This document shows, in pieces, positions 35,251 to 44,175 of a stretch of DNA of 64,000 nucleotides; the first letter of the stretch is position 1; every line of letters begins with the position of its first letter. The notes beneath the pieces are model-generated. The model worked only from the letters and a program-made list of their open reading frames with translations, was not told where the DNA came from and searched no databases. A program made the position numbers and the translations under genes. This DNA comes from Streptomyces sp. CB02980 (GTDB lineage Bacteria > Actinomycetota > Actinomycetes > Streptomycetales > Streptomycetaceae): contig NZ_JACSCH020000010.1 of assembly GCF_014451325.2 (NCBI RefSeq), positions 104,341 to 168,340 on the forward strand, written 5' to 3'.

Positions 35251-36402
35251 GTGCGCAGAACCCCCCTCCGCGGTGCCGCCGTGCTGCTCGGCGCCGCCGT
35301 CCTGACCACCGTCACCGCCTGTGGCGCCGCACCCGAGGGTGAGGCCGGAGCCAACGGCGACGGTGCCAAGGCGGCCACCGCGGCGTCGGCCAAGGACTTC
35401 GGCGGCATGGACGCCCTCGTCAAGGCGGCCAAGCAGGAAGGCGCCCTCCACGTCATCGCGCTCCCGCCGGACTGGGCCAACTACGGCGAACTGATCAAGA
35501 CCTTCGAGACCAGGTACGGCATCAAGATCGAGAGCGAGAACCCGGACGCCGCGAGCGCCGACGAGATCGCCGCCGTCAAGTCCCGCAAGGGCCAGAAGCG
35601 CGCCCCCGACGTCCTCGACCTCGGCATCGCCTTCGCCCGCAGCGGCGCCGAGGAGGGCCTGTTCGCCCCGTACAAGGTCGAGGCCTGGGACAAGATCCCC
35701 GCCGCCCAGAAGGACGAGGCCGGCCGCTGGTACAACGACTACGGCGGCTACGTCTCCATCGGCTGCGACGCCAAGCGCATCCCCAACTGCCCGAAGACCT
35801 TCGCCGACCTGCTCAAGCCGGAGTACAAGGGCAAGGTCGCCCTCAACGGCAACCCGACCAAGTCCGGCTCCGCCTTCGGCGGTGTGTACGCGGCGGCCCT
35901 CGCCGACAAGGGCTCCTTCGCCGACATCCAGCCCGGCATCGACTTCTTCGGCAAGCTGAAGAAGAGCGGCAACTTCATCCCCGTCGAGTCCACCCCGGCC
36001 ACGGTCGAGAAGGGCGAGACGCCCATCAGCATCGACTGGGACTACCTGAACGCCGGCTACGCCGACCAGTTCAAGGACAAGGGCGTCGACTGGCAGGTCG
36101 CCGTGCCCACCGACGGCGTCTACGCCCAGTTCTACTCGCAGGCCGTCAACAAGGACGCCCCGCACCCCGCGGCCGCCCGCCTGTGGATGGAGTACCTCTA
36201 CAGCGCCGAGGGCCAGAACCTCTGGCTCAAGGGCTACGCCCGCCCGGTGCTCCTCCCGGCCATGACCGCCGACGGCACCGCCGACAAGACCTTCGTCGCC
36301 AAGCTGCCCGCCGTCACCGGCACCCCCGCCTTCCCGGCCTCCGCCGAGCTCGACAAGGCCAAGGCCACCCTCGCCGAGAAGTGGGACAAGGCCGTCTCCT
36401 GA
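35251..36402 (+). CDS. ABC importer substrate-binding lipoprotein
   Basis: A 383-aa lipoprotein: basic start, hydrophobic core and lipobox VTAC give a lipidated Cys at about residue 25. The mature domain (ANYGELIKTFETRYGIKI, DVLDLGIAFARSG) belongs to the iron/polyamine/2-aminoethylphosphonate-type binding proteins. GTG start with GGGAG upstream; an alternative ATG start upstream would bury the signal peptide. It is the first gene of a five-gene operon. The ligand is not certain; the HutC regulator and the HAD phosphatase favour a phosphorylated organic compound over iron. Confidence 0.9.
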   Translation: MRRTPLRGAAVLLGAAVLTTVTACGAAPEGEAGANGDGAKAATAASAKDFGGMDALVKAAKQEGALHVIALPPDWANYGELIKTFETRYGIKIESENPDAASADEIAAVKSRKGQKRAPDVLDLGIAFARSGAEEGLFAPYKVEAWDKIPAAQKDEAGRWYNDYGGYVSIGCDAKRIPNCPKTFADLLKPEYKGKVALNGNPTKSGSAFGGVYAAALADKGSFADIQPGIDFFGKLKKSGNFIPVESTPATVEKGETPISIDWDYLNAGYADQFKDKGVDWQVAVPTDGVYAQFYSQAVNKDAPHPAAARLWMEYLYSAEGQNLWLKGYARPVLLPAMTADGTADKTFVAKLPAVTGTPAFPASAELDKAKATLAEKWDKAVS

Positions 36403-37301
36403 TGTCCTCCGCCTCCTCCACCCCCACCGGGGGAACCGCCGGCGGCACCCGCCGCCGGCGGCGCGGCCCGCGCACGTGGCTCGCCGCCCTCCCCCTCATC
36501 GCCTTCACCGGGCTGTGCTTCGGCCTGCCGCTCGGCGCCCTCCTGTACGGCGCCGTGACCCGCACCGACCCCGGCACCGGCGCCACCGCCCTGACCGGCG
36601 AGCACCTGAGCCGCTCCCTCCAGGGGCCCTACCTGGGCTCCCTCGTCGGCAGCGTCCAGCTCTCCGCCCTCACCGCGCTCATCGCCTCGGTCCTCGGTGT
36701 CCTCATCGCCCAGGCCGTCGTCACCTCCCGCTCCCAGGCGCTGCGCAACGCCGTACTCACCGCCTCCGGAGTCCTCGCCAACTTCGGCGGCGTCCCCCTC
36801 GCGTTCGCGTTCATCGCGACCGTCGGCATCTCCGGCGTCGTCACCCAGCTCGCCGACCTGAGCAGCCTCGGCTGGAACCTGTACTCGTTCACCGGCCTCG
36901 CCGTGGTCTACCTGTACTTCCTCATCCCGCTCATGGTCCTGGTGATCCTCCCCGCGCTCGACGGGCTGCGCCCCCAGTGGCGCGAGGCCGCGCAGAACGC
37001 GGGCGCCGGCGGGTGGCAGTACTGGCGCCACGTCGGCATCCCCGTCCTCGCGCCGTCCCTGCTCGGCGGGTTCGTGCTGCTCTTCGGCAGCGCCTTCGCC
37101 GCGCACGCCACCGCGGCGGCGCTCGTCGGCGGATCCGTCCCCCTGGTCACCCTCAAGATCGCGGACGCCCTCTCCGGGAACGTCCTCGTCGGCCAGGAGA
37201 ACGTCGCCCTCGCCCTCGGCCTCGACATGATCCTCATCGCCGGACTCGTCATGGCCGTCTACCTCCCCCTCCAGCGCAGGAGCGCCCGATGGCTGCGATG
37301 A
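36402..37301 (+). CDS. ABC importer permease 1
   Basis: A 299-aa inner-membrane permease with about six TM segments. The EAA-loop motif (EAAQNAGAGGWQYWRHVGIPVLAPS) contacts the ATPase. ATG overlaps the upstream stop by one base (TGATG). The N-terminus carries a basic GTRRRRRG run. It is paired with the next gene as the heteromeric channel of a spermidine/phosphonate-type importer. Confidence 0.93.
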   Translation: MSSASSTPTGGTAGGTRRRRRGPRTWLAALPLIAFTGLCFGLPLGALLYGAVTRTDPGTGATALTGEHLSRSLQGPYLGSLVGSVQLSALTALIASVLGVLIAQAVVTSRSQALRNAVLTASGVLANFGGVPLAFAFIATVGISGVVTQLADLSSLGWNLYSFTGLAVVYLYFLIPLMVLVILPALDGLRPQWREAAQNAGAGGWQYWRHVGIPVLAPSLLGGFVLLFGSAFAAHATAAALVGGSVPLVTLKIADALSGNVLVGQENVALALGLDMILIAGLVMAVYLPLQRRSARWLR

Positions 37302-38263
37302 CCCCCACCGCCCGGGAGGCCGCACCGAGGCCCGGCACGGACGACGCGGACACGGTCCCACCCGCCGCACCCACGCGGACCCGGACCCGGCGTCGGCCCC
37401 GCGTCTGGCGCGGAGTCGTCCTCGGCCTCGGCGGCGCCTACTTCCTCGTCCCGCTGATCGCCTCGTTCGTCTTCACCGTGCACACGCCCGGCCAGGGCGT
37501 CTCCTTCGAGGCGTACACCGCGCTGCTCGCCGCCGACGGCTTCACCGAGAGCCTGCTGCTCTCCCTGGGCCTGGCGGCCGCGACGATCGTCCTCGCGCTG
37601 CTGCTCGCCGTACCCGCCCTGGTGGCCGTACGGATCGGGGCGCCCCGGCTGCGGCCGGTCGTCGAGGTGATGTGCATGCTGCCGCTGGTGGTGCCGCCCA
37701 TCGCGCTCGTCACCGGCATCAGCACCGTCCTGCGCTGGGGCCCCGACCACCTCTCGCGGACCCCGCTCTACCAGACCTTCCTCGCGGTGCAGAACGAGAG
37801 CTTCCCGTTCGTCCTGGTCCTCGCGTACACGGTGATGGCCCTGCCGTTCGTGTACCGGTCCCTCGACGCCGGACTGCGCGCCGTCGACGTCCCCACGCTC
37901 GTCGAGGCCGCGCGCAGCTGCGGGGCGAGCTGGCCGTACGTGATGTTCCGCGTCATCCTGCCCAACCTGCGCTCCTCGCTCGCGGGCGCCGCGTTCCTCA
38001 CCCTGGCCCTGGTCCTCGGCGAGTTCACCATCGCCTCGCTGCTCGGCTTCCGGCCCTTCGCGGTGTGGATCGTGTCCATCTCCGGAGCCCACGCCCGGAT
38101 GTCGGTGGCCGTGTCCCTGCTCAGCCTCGTCATCACCTGGGTCCTGCTGCTCGCCCTCTCCAGGGCGGGAACGGCGCCGACCAGCACACCCGGCGCTCCG
38201 AGCTCCGCCCGCAAGGCCCGCAGTTCCCGTACGCCGTCCCGCACTTCGCCCAAGGAGTCCTGA
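37289..38263 (+). CDS. ABC importer permease 2
   Basis: A 324-aa permease, about six TM segments after a cytoplasmic N-terminus of 35 residues. The EAA-loop reads VEAARSCGASWPYVMFRVILPNLRSS. ATG at 37289 has GGAG 6 nt upstream and overlaps the preceding gene by 13 nt. A second ATG at 37298 makes an ATGA overlap but is 15 nt from that site, so the first is preferred. The C-terminus ends in a Ser/Thr/Arg-rich tail. Confidence 0.93.
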   Translation: MAAMTPTAREAAPRPGTDDADTVPPAAPTRTRTRRRPRVWRGVVLGLGGAYFLVPLIASFVFTVHTPGQGVSFEAYTALLAADGFTESLLLSLGLAAATIVLALLLAVPALVAVRIGAPRLRPVVEVMCMLPLVVPPIALVTGISTVLRWGPDHLSRTPLYQTFLAVQNESFPFVLVLAYTVMALPFVYRSLDAGLRAVDVPTLVEAARSCGASWPYVMFRVILPNLRSSLAGAAFLTLALVLGEFTIASLLGFRPFAVWIVSISGAHARMSVAVSLLSLVITWVLLLALSRAGTAPTSTPGAPSSARKARSSRTPSRTSPKES

Positions 38264-38266
38264 CCC

Positions 38267-39358
38267 ATGTCCTCGTCCACAGCAACAGCGGAGCGGACCG
38301 AGCCGGTCGCGGTCGGCGGGGCGCGCGTCGAATTCCGGGGCCTGCGCCGCACGTTCGGCACCACCATCGCACTCGACGGACTCGACCTGACCGTCGAGCC
38401 CGGCAAACTCCTCGCCCTGCTCGGCCCGTCGGGCTGCGGCAAGACCACCGCGCTCCGCGTCCTCGCCGGCTTCGAGCGACCCGACGCGGGCGAAGTCCTC
38501 GTCGACGGCGCCGACATCACCCAGGTCCCGGCCAACCGCCGCGACGCGGGCATGGTGTTCCAGTCGTACAGCCTCTTCCCCAACCTCACGGCCGCCGACA
38601 ACGTCGCCTTCGGCCTGCGCGTACGGAAGGTGAAGGCGGCCGAACGGCGCGCCCGGGCCGCCGAACTCCTCGACCTCGTCGGCCTGCCCCAGCACGGGGA
38701 CCGCTACCCGCACCAGATGTCGGGCGGCCAGCAGCAGCGCGTGGCACTCGCCCGGGCACTCGCCCTGCGGCCCCGCGTCCTGCTCCTCGACGAGCCGCTG
38801 TCCGCGCTCGACGCCAAGGTCCGGCTCAGCCTGCGGGAGGAGATCCGCCGCCTCCAGCTCTCCCTCGGCATCACCACGGTCTTCGTCACCCACGACCAGG
38901 AGGAGGCGCTGTCCATGGCGGACCGCGTCGCCGTCCTCAACGCCGGAAAGCTGGAGCAGTGCGCCGCCCCGGCCGAGCTCTACCGCCGCCCGGCGACCCC
39001 CTTCGTCGCCGAGTTCGTCGGCACCATGAACCGGCTCCCGGGCGTCCTGACGGACTCCGGCGAGGTCGAGGTGGCGGGCATCCGCCTGCCCGTCGACGGC
39101 GAGGCCCCGAAGCTCCGCGAGGTCGACGTCCTGGTCCGCCCCGAGAACGTCACCGTGACCGAGGCCGCCGACGGCGACGCCACCGTCGTCTCCACCTCCT
39201 TCCTCGGCTCCGTCACCCGCGTCCACCTCGACCACGCCGGTACGCGCGTCAAGGCGGACCTCTCCTCCCGGGAGGCGACCGGGCTCACCCCCGGCGCGCG
39301 CGTCACCCTCGGCCTCGCCCCGCACCCCGCGCTCGTCGCGCCGAGGGCGGAGCGGTGA
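38267..39358 (+). CDS. ABC importer ATPase (PotA/FbpC/PhnT-like)
   Basis: A 363-aa nucleotide-binding subunit with Walker A GPSGCGKTTALR, Q-loop FQSYSLFPN, signature MSGGQQQRVALARAL, Walker B VLLLDEPLSALD and H-loop FVTHDQEEA. The C-terminal TOBE domain (residues about 260-355) is typical of the spermidine/iron/phosphonate group. It sits 3 nt after permease 2 and ends in a GTGA overlap with the HAD gene. It powers uptake through the two permeases. Confidence 0.95.
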   Translation: MSSSTATAERTEPVAVGGARVEFRGLRRTFGTTIALDGLDLTVEPGKLLALLGPSGCGKTTALRVLAGFERPDAGEVLVDGADITQVPANRRDAGMVFQSYSLFPNLTAADNVAFGLRVRKVKAAERRARAAELLDLVGLPQHGDRYPHQMSGGQQQRVALARALALRPRVLLLDEPLSALDAKVRLSLREEIRRLQLSLGITTVFVTHDQEEALSMADRVAVLNAGKLEQCAAPAELYRRPATPFVAEFVGTMNRLPGVLTDSGEVEVAGIRLPVDGEAPKLREVDVLVRPENVTVTEAADGDATVVSTSFLGSVTRVHLDHAGTRVKADLSSREATGLTPGARVTLGLAPHPALVAPRAER

Positions 39359-40065
39359 CCGAACTCGCCGCCGTCCTCTTCGACATGGACGGCACCCTGG
39401 TCGACACCGAGGTCCTCTGGTGGGAGGCCACGGTGGAGATCGCCGCACGGATCGGCCACCGGCTGACGGACGCGGACGCCCCCGAGGTCGTCGGACGCGC
39501 CGTCGAGGACACCGCCGCCCACCTCGTACGCGTGACGGGAAACCCGGACGCCGACGGCGTGGCGACGGCACTCACCGCCGCCTTCCAGGAGCGGGTCGAC
39601 CGGGGTGCGCCGCTGCGTCCAGGCGCGGGCCGGCTCCTGGCCGAACTCGTCGCGGAGGGCGTGCCGTTCGCCCTGGTGAGTGCGTCGCCGCGGTCGGTGG
39701 TGGACTCGGTCATCGGGGGCGCGCTCGCGCACGTCCCCTTCGCGTTCACCCTCTCGGCCGACGACACCGTACGGACGAAGCCGCATCCCGACCCGTACCG
39801 CGCGGCCGCCCGCCGGTTCGGCGTACCGGACGCGGCGTGCGTCGCCGTCGAGGACTCCCCGGACGGGGCGGCCTCGGCCGACGCGGCGGGCTGCACGGTC
39901 CTCGTCGTCCCGTCCATGCTGCCCGTGCCGGCACGACCGGGGCGGATCTTCGCGGAGAGCCTGGAGGAGGTGTCGGTCGCGGGGCTGCGCCGTTACGTGG
40001 CGGGCGGCGGCGAGGGCGGCGACGGCCCCGCCACGGGGGACGAGGTGACGGCGACCGGCGCGTGA
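39355..40065 (+). CDS. HAD-family phosphatase (subfamily IA)
   Basis: A 236-aa hydrolase with all four HAD motifs: FDMDGTLVDT, SASPRS, KPHPDPY and VEDSPDG. GTG start overlaps the ATPase stop as GTGA, with GAGGGCGGAG as ribosome site, so it belongs to the importer operon. It would dephosphorylate a small phospho-compound, possibly the imported substrate or its breakdown product. The phosphonatase-specific Lys cap motif was not recognised, so a beta-phosphoglucomutase/phosphatase-like role is as likely. Confidence 0.88.
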   Translation: MTELAAVLFDMDGTLVDTEVLWWEATVEIAARIGHRLTDADAPEVVGRAVEDTAAHLVRVTGNPDADGVATALTAAFQERVDRGAPLRPGAGRLLAELVAEGVPFALVSASPRSVVDSVIGGALAHVPFAFTLSADDTVRTKPHPDPYRAAARRFGVPDAACVAVEDSPDGAASADAAGCTVLVVPSMLPVPARPGRIFAESLEEVSVAGLRRYVAGGGEGGDGPATGDEVTATGA

Positions 40066-40108
40066 GTGGGCCCGTGGCCCGTGGTCCGTGTCCTCGGAGG
40101 CCGAGGTC

Positions 40109-40858
40109 TCAGCCGCGCTCCCGCTCGCGCAGATACGCCTCCAGCGCCGCGGCCCCCGCCAGCATCGACCGGCCGCGCGCGGACAGCCGGTCGCGCCAGT
40201 CCCCGAGCGCGGCCTCCAGCGGCTGGAGACCACCGGCCGCCCGCACCTGCGTGATCAGCGGGGCGATCTGCTCCAACAGGTAGCCGCCACGCCTGAGTTG
40301 GTGGACAAGACGGGCGTCCCGCACGTCGGCCTCGTCGTAGACGCGGTACCCGGTGAGCGGATCGCGGCGCGGGCGCACCAGCCCGGCGCGCTCCCAGGCG
40401 CGCAGTGTCGCGGGCCGGATGCCGAGCTTCTCCGCGAGGGGGCCGATGAACGTGTCGCCCGGCACGACGAGCGTGCCGCCGGGCTCGGTCGCGGTGGTGG
40501 CGGCGGTGGGCTCCAGGTCGCGGAGGGCGTTCTCGACGGCCCGGAGGGTCCGGCGGTCGTCGAGGAGCAGGGCGTGGCTCTCGTCGACGAGACGGAACGC
40601 CTCCTCGGCCGCGCCCTCGTTCACCGCCCGCATGATCGCCGTCGCCGTCCGGTGGCCGTGGCCGGGCAGCAGGGCGAGGAAGGCGCGGAGCGCGCCCGCG
40701 TGGAGCGAGGTGTAGCTGCGGTATCCGGAGGGGGTGCGGGCGGCGGCCGGCAGCGCGCCGGCCTCCTCGTAATTCCGGATCGCCTGCGTGGACAGACCGT
40801 GCTCGCGCGCCAGATCGACGGGCCGAAGCTGTCCATTGCTTTGAAGGTTTCGCCCCAT
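40109..40858 (-). CDS. MerR-family regulator with two HTH domains (TioE-like)
   Basis: A 249-aa protein with one MerR-type helix-turn-helix at residues about 8-75 (RPVDLAREHGLSTQAIRNYEEAG) and a second, complete one at about 130-200 (IGPLAEKLGIRPATLRAWERAGLV...GYRVYDEADVRDARLV). One polypeptide could thus bind two half-sites. It resembles the TioE-type regulators from thiocoraline producers. It diverges from an erythromycin-esterase-family gene with a strong palindrome between them. ATG at 40856-40858. Confidence 0.88.
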   Translation of the reverse strand: MGRNLQSNGQLRPVDLAREHGLSTQAIRNYEEAGALPAAARTPSGYRSYTSLHAGALRAFLALLPGHGHRTATAIMRAVNEGAAEEAFRLVDESHALLLDDRRTLRAVENALRDLEPTAATTATEPGGTLVVPGDTFIGPLAEKLGIRPATLRAWERAGLVRPRRDPLTGYRVYDEADVRDARLVHQLRRGGYLLEQIAPLITQVRAAGGLQPLEAALGDWRDRLSARGRSMLAGAAALEAYLRERERG

Positions 40859-40895
40859 GATGCCGCCGATTTCGCGCAAAAGTCTCAACCGAGTG

Positions 40896-40913
40896 TTCAA
40901 CGATACCGTTGAA
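40896..40913. promoter_or_regulatory. Inverted repeat between MerR and erythromycin-esterase genes
   Basis: TTCAACG-ATAC-CGTTGAA, perfect 7-bp arms. It ends 3 nt before the ATG at 40917 and starts 37 nt from the MerR start. A likely MerR operator; its position means repression or a leaderless transcript. Confidence 0.6.
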
Positions 40914-40916
40914 GGC

Positions 40917-42170
40917 ATGGCTACCGACATCAAGGACGTCACCCATGCCGTCGACGCCGCCGCTGTCATGGCCCTGCTCCGGGGCAGGCCGAGGCTGCTC
41001 GCCCTGGGCGAGCCCACGCACGGCGAGGACGCGCTGCTCGACGTACGCAACGAACTGTTCCGGCAGCTCGTCGAGCAGGAGGGCTACCGGACGATCACCA
41101 TCGAGAGCGACTGCATGCGGGGTCTGCTCGTGGACGACTACGTCACCACGGGTGCCGGCACCCTCGACCAGGTCATGGAGCAGGGATTCAGCCACGGTTG
41201 GGGCGCGTCGGCCGCCAACCGCGAGCTCGTCCGCTGGATGCGTACCTTCAACGACGGCCGCCCGGCGGCCGACCGGCTCCGCTTCGCGGGCTTCGACGGC
41301 CCGCTGGAGATCACCGGCGCCGAGAGCCCCCGAGAGGCCCTCACCGCACTCCACGGCTACCTCTCCGCCCGGGTGGAAACGGACCTGCTCGACGCCACCT
41401 GCACCCTGGACACGCTCGACCGCCTGCTCGGCCCCGACGACCGGTGGACGAATCCCGCCGCGATGACGGACCCGTCCCGGTCCGTGGGGCAGTCGGCCGA
41501 TGCCACGGAACTGCGCCTGCTCGCCGACGACCTGGTGGCGCTGCTCGACGCGCAGGGGCCGCACCTGATCGCGACGAGCTCGCCGGACGACGGGGACCGG
41601 GCACGTCTGTACGGCCGCACGGCCACCGGTCTGCTCCGCTACCACTACTGGATGGCCGACACCTCGCCGAGCCGCATGACGCGGCTGGTGAGCCTGCGGG
41701 ACCGGATGATGGCCGACAACCTCCTGGCTGTCGCGGGTGCCGACGCCGACGCCGCTGCCGTCGGGGCCGTCGACCCTGCGGCCCCCGTCGACCGGGCCCC
41801 GGTACTGGTCCACGCCCACAACGGCCATCTCCAGCGGAACAAGAGCACGATGCGGATGGGCGGCCTGCCGGTCGAGTGGTGGAGCGCGGGCGCGATCGTG
41901 AGCGCCCAACTGGGCGAGGAGTACGCCTTCCTGGCGACGGCACTCGGCACGATCCGGCACAAGGGAGTGGACAGCCCGCCGCGGGACACCGTCGAGGGAC
42001 TCCTGTACGCGGGACCGGAGGGGTGCTCGGTCATCGACGCCCGCGGTCTGGCCGCCGCCCTCGGCGACTCCCCGCCCGCGCCGCGGGTATCTCCTTGGTT
42101 CGGCTACGCGCCGCTCGCCCCGGCGCACCTGGCCGACATCGAAGGCATCGTGTTCGTGAAGGACGTCTAG
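40917..42170 (+). CDS. Erythromycin-esterase family protein
   Basis: A 417-aa protein with the family's active-site motifs: LLALGEPTHGEDALLDVR (catalytic His and Glu), TITIESD and VHAHNGHLQRNKSTM (second His). Ere enzymes hydrolyse macrolide lactones, but many relatives (for example SmcR/SmaC-like) have other esterase roles, so resistance is not proven. ATG at 40917 is 60 nt inside the raw open frame; the region between holds the operator and is not coding. The divergent TioE-like regulator would make it drug-inducible. Confidence 0.88.
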   Translation: MATDIKDVTHAVDAAAVMALLRGRPRLLALGEPTHGEDALLDVRNELFRQLVEQEGYRTITIESDCMRGLLVDDYVTTGAGTLDQVMEQGFSHGWGASAANRELVRWMRTFNDGRPAADRLRFAGFDGPLEITGAESPREALTALHGYLSARVETDLLDATCTLDTLDRLLGPDDRWTNPAAMTDPSRSVGQSADATELRLLADDLVALLDAQGPHLIATSSPDDGDRARLYGRTATGLLRYHYWMADTSPSRMTRLVSLRDRMMADNLLAVAGADADAAAVGAVDPAAPVDRAPVLVHAHNGHLQRNKSTMRMGGLPVEWWSAGAIVSAQLGEEYAFLATALGTIRHKGVDSPPRDTVEGLLYAGPEGCSVIDARGLAAALGDSPPAPRVSPWFGYAPLAPAHLADIEGIVFVKDV

Positions 42171-42377
42171 GCCTTCTCTTTTTGACTTCACGGTGATTGG
42201 GCCACGTGCGAGTGTGGTGAATATGCCGCAGCTCGGTCACCGCCTCCGATCCTTCAGATTCACGTTCGGGCTTGCCCCGACGGCCTTCACCGCATGCCGG
42301 GAGACGGCTGTCGACGTCACGTCGAGGTTCTGAGCCACCGGGTGAGGCCGCCGCCGCTGCTGCTACGGTCCAGCGCC

Positions 42378-43049
42378 ATGAACACTGACGACTGGACGGC
42401 GCTCAGCGCCATTGCTGCCGCGGTCGGGGTGGTGGTCACCGCGGTCATGGCGTACTGGACGACCCGCAAAGCGGCGGCGGCCGCCGCGGACTCGGCTGAC
42501 ACCGCGCGAGAGGTGGCGAAGATCGAACGCGACCGCTGGCACCGCGAGTTGACTCCTGAGCTGACCTTCAGCCTGATCCGCGTGGGCCCCAACCGTCTGA
42601 GGCTCACCACCACACTCGACGGCCCGGTCGGCCTGGATCACCTCGACACGATCACCCTCACGGTGCGCGACGAGGCCGGACGGGATCACTCAGCCAGACC
42701 GCACTACGACGAAGCAATGCGTACGGAGCTGGCGTCGGTGATCTGGGGGGCCGCCCGATTCAGCCCCGGGGTCGACGGGGTTGCCGCGCCCGGCCGCAAG
42801 AGCACTATCCGGAGCCTGGAGCGCGGCGACTTCGTGTACCGGCAGATGGACAACTCCGAGCCGCCGAGCTGGTTCCAGGACCCGGGAGATTGGGTGGACG
42901 GGTATGGGGACGCGAAACTGCGCCTGCACGCGGTCTGCGAGGTGGAGGGGCATAGACCCTGGATCGTCGTTGCCGAGGTCGAGAACCCGGGGATGGAGTA
43001 CGTCTCCGACGGCTCAGACGAGAGGGAGATTCCGGAGCAGTACCGCTGA
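42378..43049 (+). CDS. Uncharacterised membrane-anchored protein
   Basis: A 223-aa protein. Residues 7-28 (ALSAIAAAVGVVVTAVMAYW) form one TM segment, then an Ala-rich helix; the rest is a soluble beta-rich domain with an LTFSLIRVGPNRLRLTTTLDGP start. No family recognised. ATG at 42378. Isolated by 200 nt upstream and more than 300 nt downstream, so context is uninformative. Confidence 0.75.
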   Translation: MNTDDWTALSAIAAAVGVVVTAVMAYWTTRKAAAAAADSADTAREVAKIERDRWHRELTPELTFSLIRVGPNRLRLTTTLDGPVGLDHLDTITLTVRDEAGRDHSARPHYDEAMRTELASVIWGAARFSPGVDGVAAPGRKSTIRSLERGDFVYRQMDNSEPPSWFQDPGDWVDGYGDAKLRLHAVCEVEGHRPWIVVAEVENPGMEYVSDGSDEREIPEQYR

Positions 43050-43059
43050 ATCACGGCTG

Positions 43060-43079
43060 GCCGGGGTCGAGGCCCCGGC
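43060..43079 (+). terminator. Terminator-like hairpin; the rest of 43050-43374 is empty
   Basis: GCCGGGG (43060-43066) pairs with CCCCGGC (43073-43079), 11 nt after the stop of the membrane-anchored gene. I see no convincing gene, regulator site or repeat in the remaining 295 nt up to 43374. Confidence 0.45.
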
Positions 43080-43374
43080 GACCCCAGCCGCGCCGGAGGA
43101 CCCCGGCGGCAGGCCCGCGGGTCGGATGCTGCGCTCTGCGAGGGTCGGCCCTCGAGCTCCGTGCCGACTCACGGCGAGCCGTCCTCGGGTGTGACCGAGA
43201 TGCGCGCCGAAGGGGCAGCGGGATGTTCTTGAAGTCCTGATGCGCTCGGACTCGCCTGCGACGGCGGGTGGCAGGGTCGCGCTCGGCGACGTGCCGGGCG
43301 GCCGCGTCGACGCCGGGGCGGGCGTACCGCTCCAGGGGACGGACGGAGGCCCGGCGCCAGCGTGCGTACCTGGG

Positions 43375-44112
43375 TCATGCCCCCGGATCCTCCGTCACGG
43401 GCAGGCACTCGGCGAGCAGGTCGACGACGTCGCGCCAGGCTCGCTGCGCGTGCCGTGGGTGGTAGCCGACGCCGGGGACCACGGGGTGGTCGACCGGCGG
43501 GTGGTGGAAGGCGTGCAAGGCGCCGCCGTAGACCGTGAGGCGCCAGTCGACGCCCGCGGCCTGCATCTCGGCGGTGAACGCGTTCCGTTGCGCGGGCGGC
43601 ATGATCGGGTCTTCCGACCCGACCCCGGCCCACACCGGGCAGCGAATGCGCGCCGCCTCGCCCGGTCGGCCCGTGGTCAGTCCGTTGACCGTTCCGATCG
43701 CGCGCAGGCTGACGCCGCCGCGCCCGAGTTCCAGCCCGACGGCGCCCCCGGTGCCGTAGCCGACGGCGGCGATCCGGTCGGGGTCGGTCCGCGGTTCGGC
43801 GCGCAACACGTCGAGCGCCGCTTGGCCGATGCCCCGCATCCGGTCGGGATCAGCGAGCAGCGGCAGGCAACGGGCCAGCATCTCCTCGGGGTCGCCCAGA
43901 TAGCGCCCGCCGTGAAGGTCGAAGGCCAGCGCTATGTACCCCAGTTCGGCGAGAGCGTCGGCCCGGCGGCGCTCGACGTCGCTGAGCCCCGTGCCCTCTG
44001 GTCCGAGCAGCACCGCGGGCCGGCGGTCGACACCGGCCGGGAGCGCGAGGTGCCCGATCATCGTCAAACCGTCGGCCGGGTACTCGACCGTACGCGTCGT
44101 CATGGTCGTCAT
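43375..44112 (-). CDS. Dienelactone-hydrolase-family protein lacking the catalytic nucleophile
   Basis: A 245-aa alpha/beta-hydrolase fold of the dienelactone hydrolase type (LGPEGTGLSDVERRRADALAELGYIALAFDLHGG; GSEDPIMPP; GALHAFHHP). At the nucleophile elbow, where the family has G-Y-C-F-G-G or a Ser variant, the sequence is GYGTGG: Gly (codon GGC) occupies the nucleophile position. Asp and His partners appear intact. One base change would restore Cys or Ser. It may be inactive, or have a non-hydrolytic or new role. ATG at 44112 or three codons later; neither has a strong ribosome site. Confidence 0.82.
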   Translation of the reverse strand: MTTMTTRTVEYPADGLTMIGHLALPAGVDRRPAVLLGPEGTGLSDVERRRADALAELGYIALAFDLHGGRYLGDPEEMLARCLPLLADPDRMRGIGQAALDVLRAEPRTDPDRIAAVGYGTGGAVGLELGRGGVSLRAIGTVNGLTTGRPGEAARIRCPVWAGVGSEDPIMPPAQRNAFTAEMQAAGVDWRLTVYGGALHAFHHPPVDHPVVPGVGYHPRHAQRAWRDVVDLLAECLPVTEDPGA

Positions 44113-44150
44113 GAGACTGGACTGTAGTGATCGTCGAGCCCGGTCCGGCT

Positions 44151-44175
44151 GCTGTTCTGCCGCTGGCAGAACAGC
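44151..44175. promoter_or_regulatory. Perfect hairpin between two minus-strand genes
   Basis: GCTGTTCTGCC-GCT-GGCAGAACAGC: 11-bp arms, 3-nt centre. It lies 39 nt upstream of the dienelactone-hydrolase-like gene and 150 nt after the previous gene's stop, so it may be a regulator site or a terminator; the spacing favours a site. Confidence 0.5.

Noticed and set aside
43169-43633. A 154-codon minus-strand frame across the end of the dienelactone-hydrolase-like gene
   Set aside because: Arg/Pro-rich shadow in the wrong frame; no ribosome site or family match.
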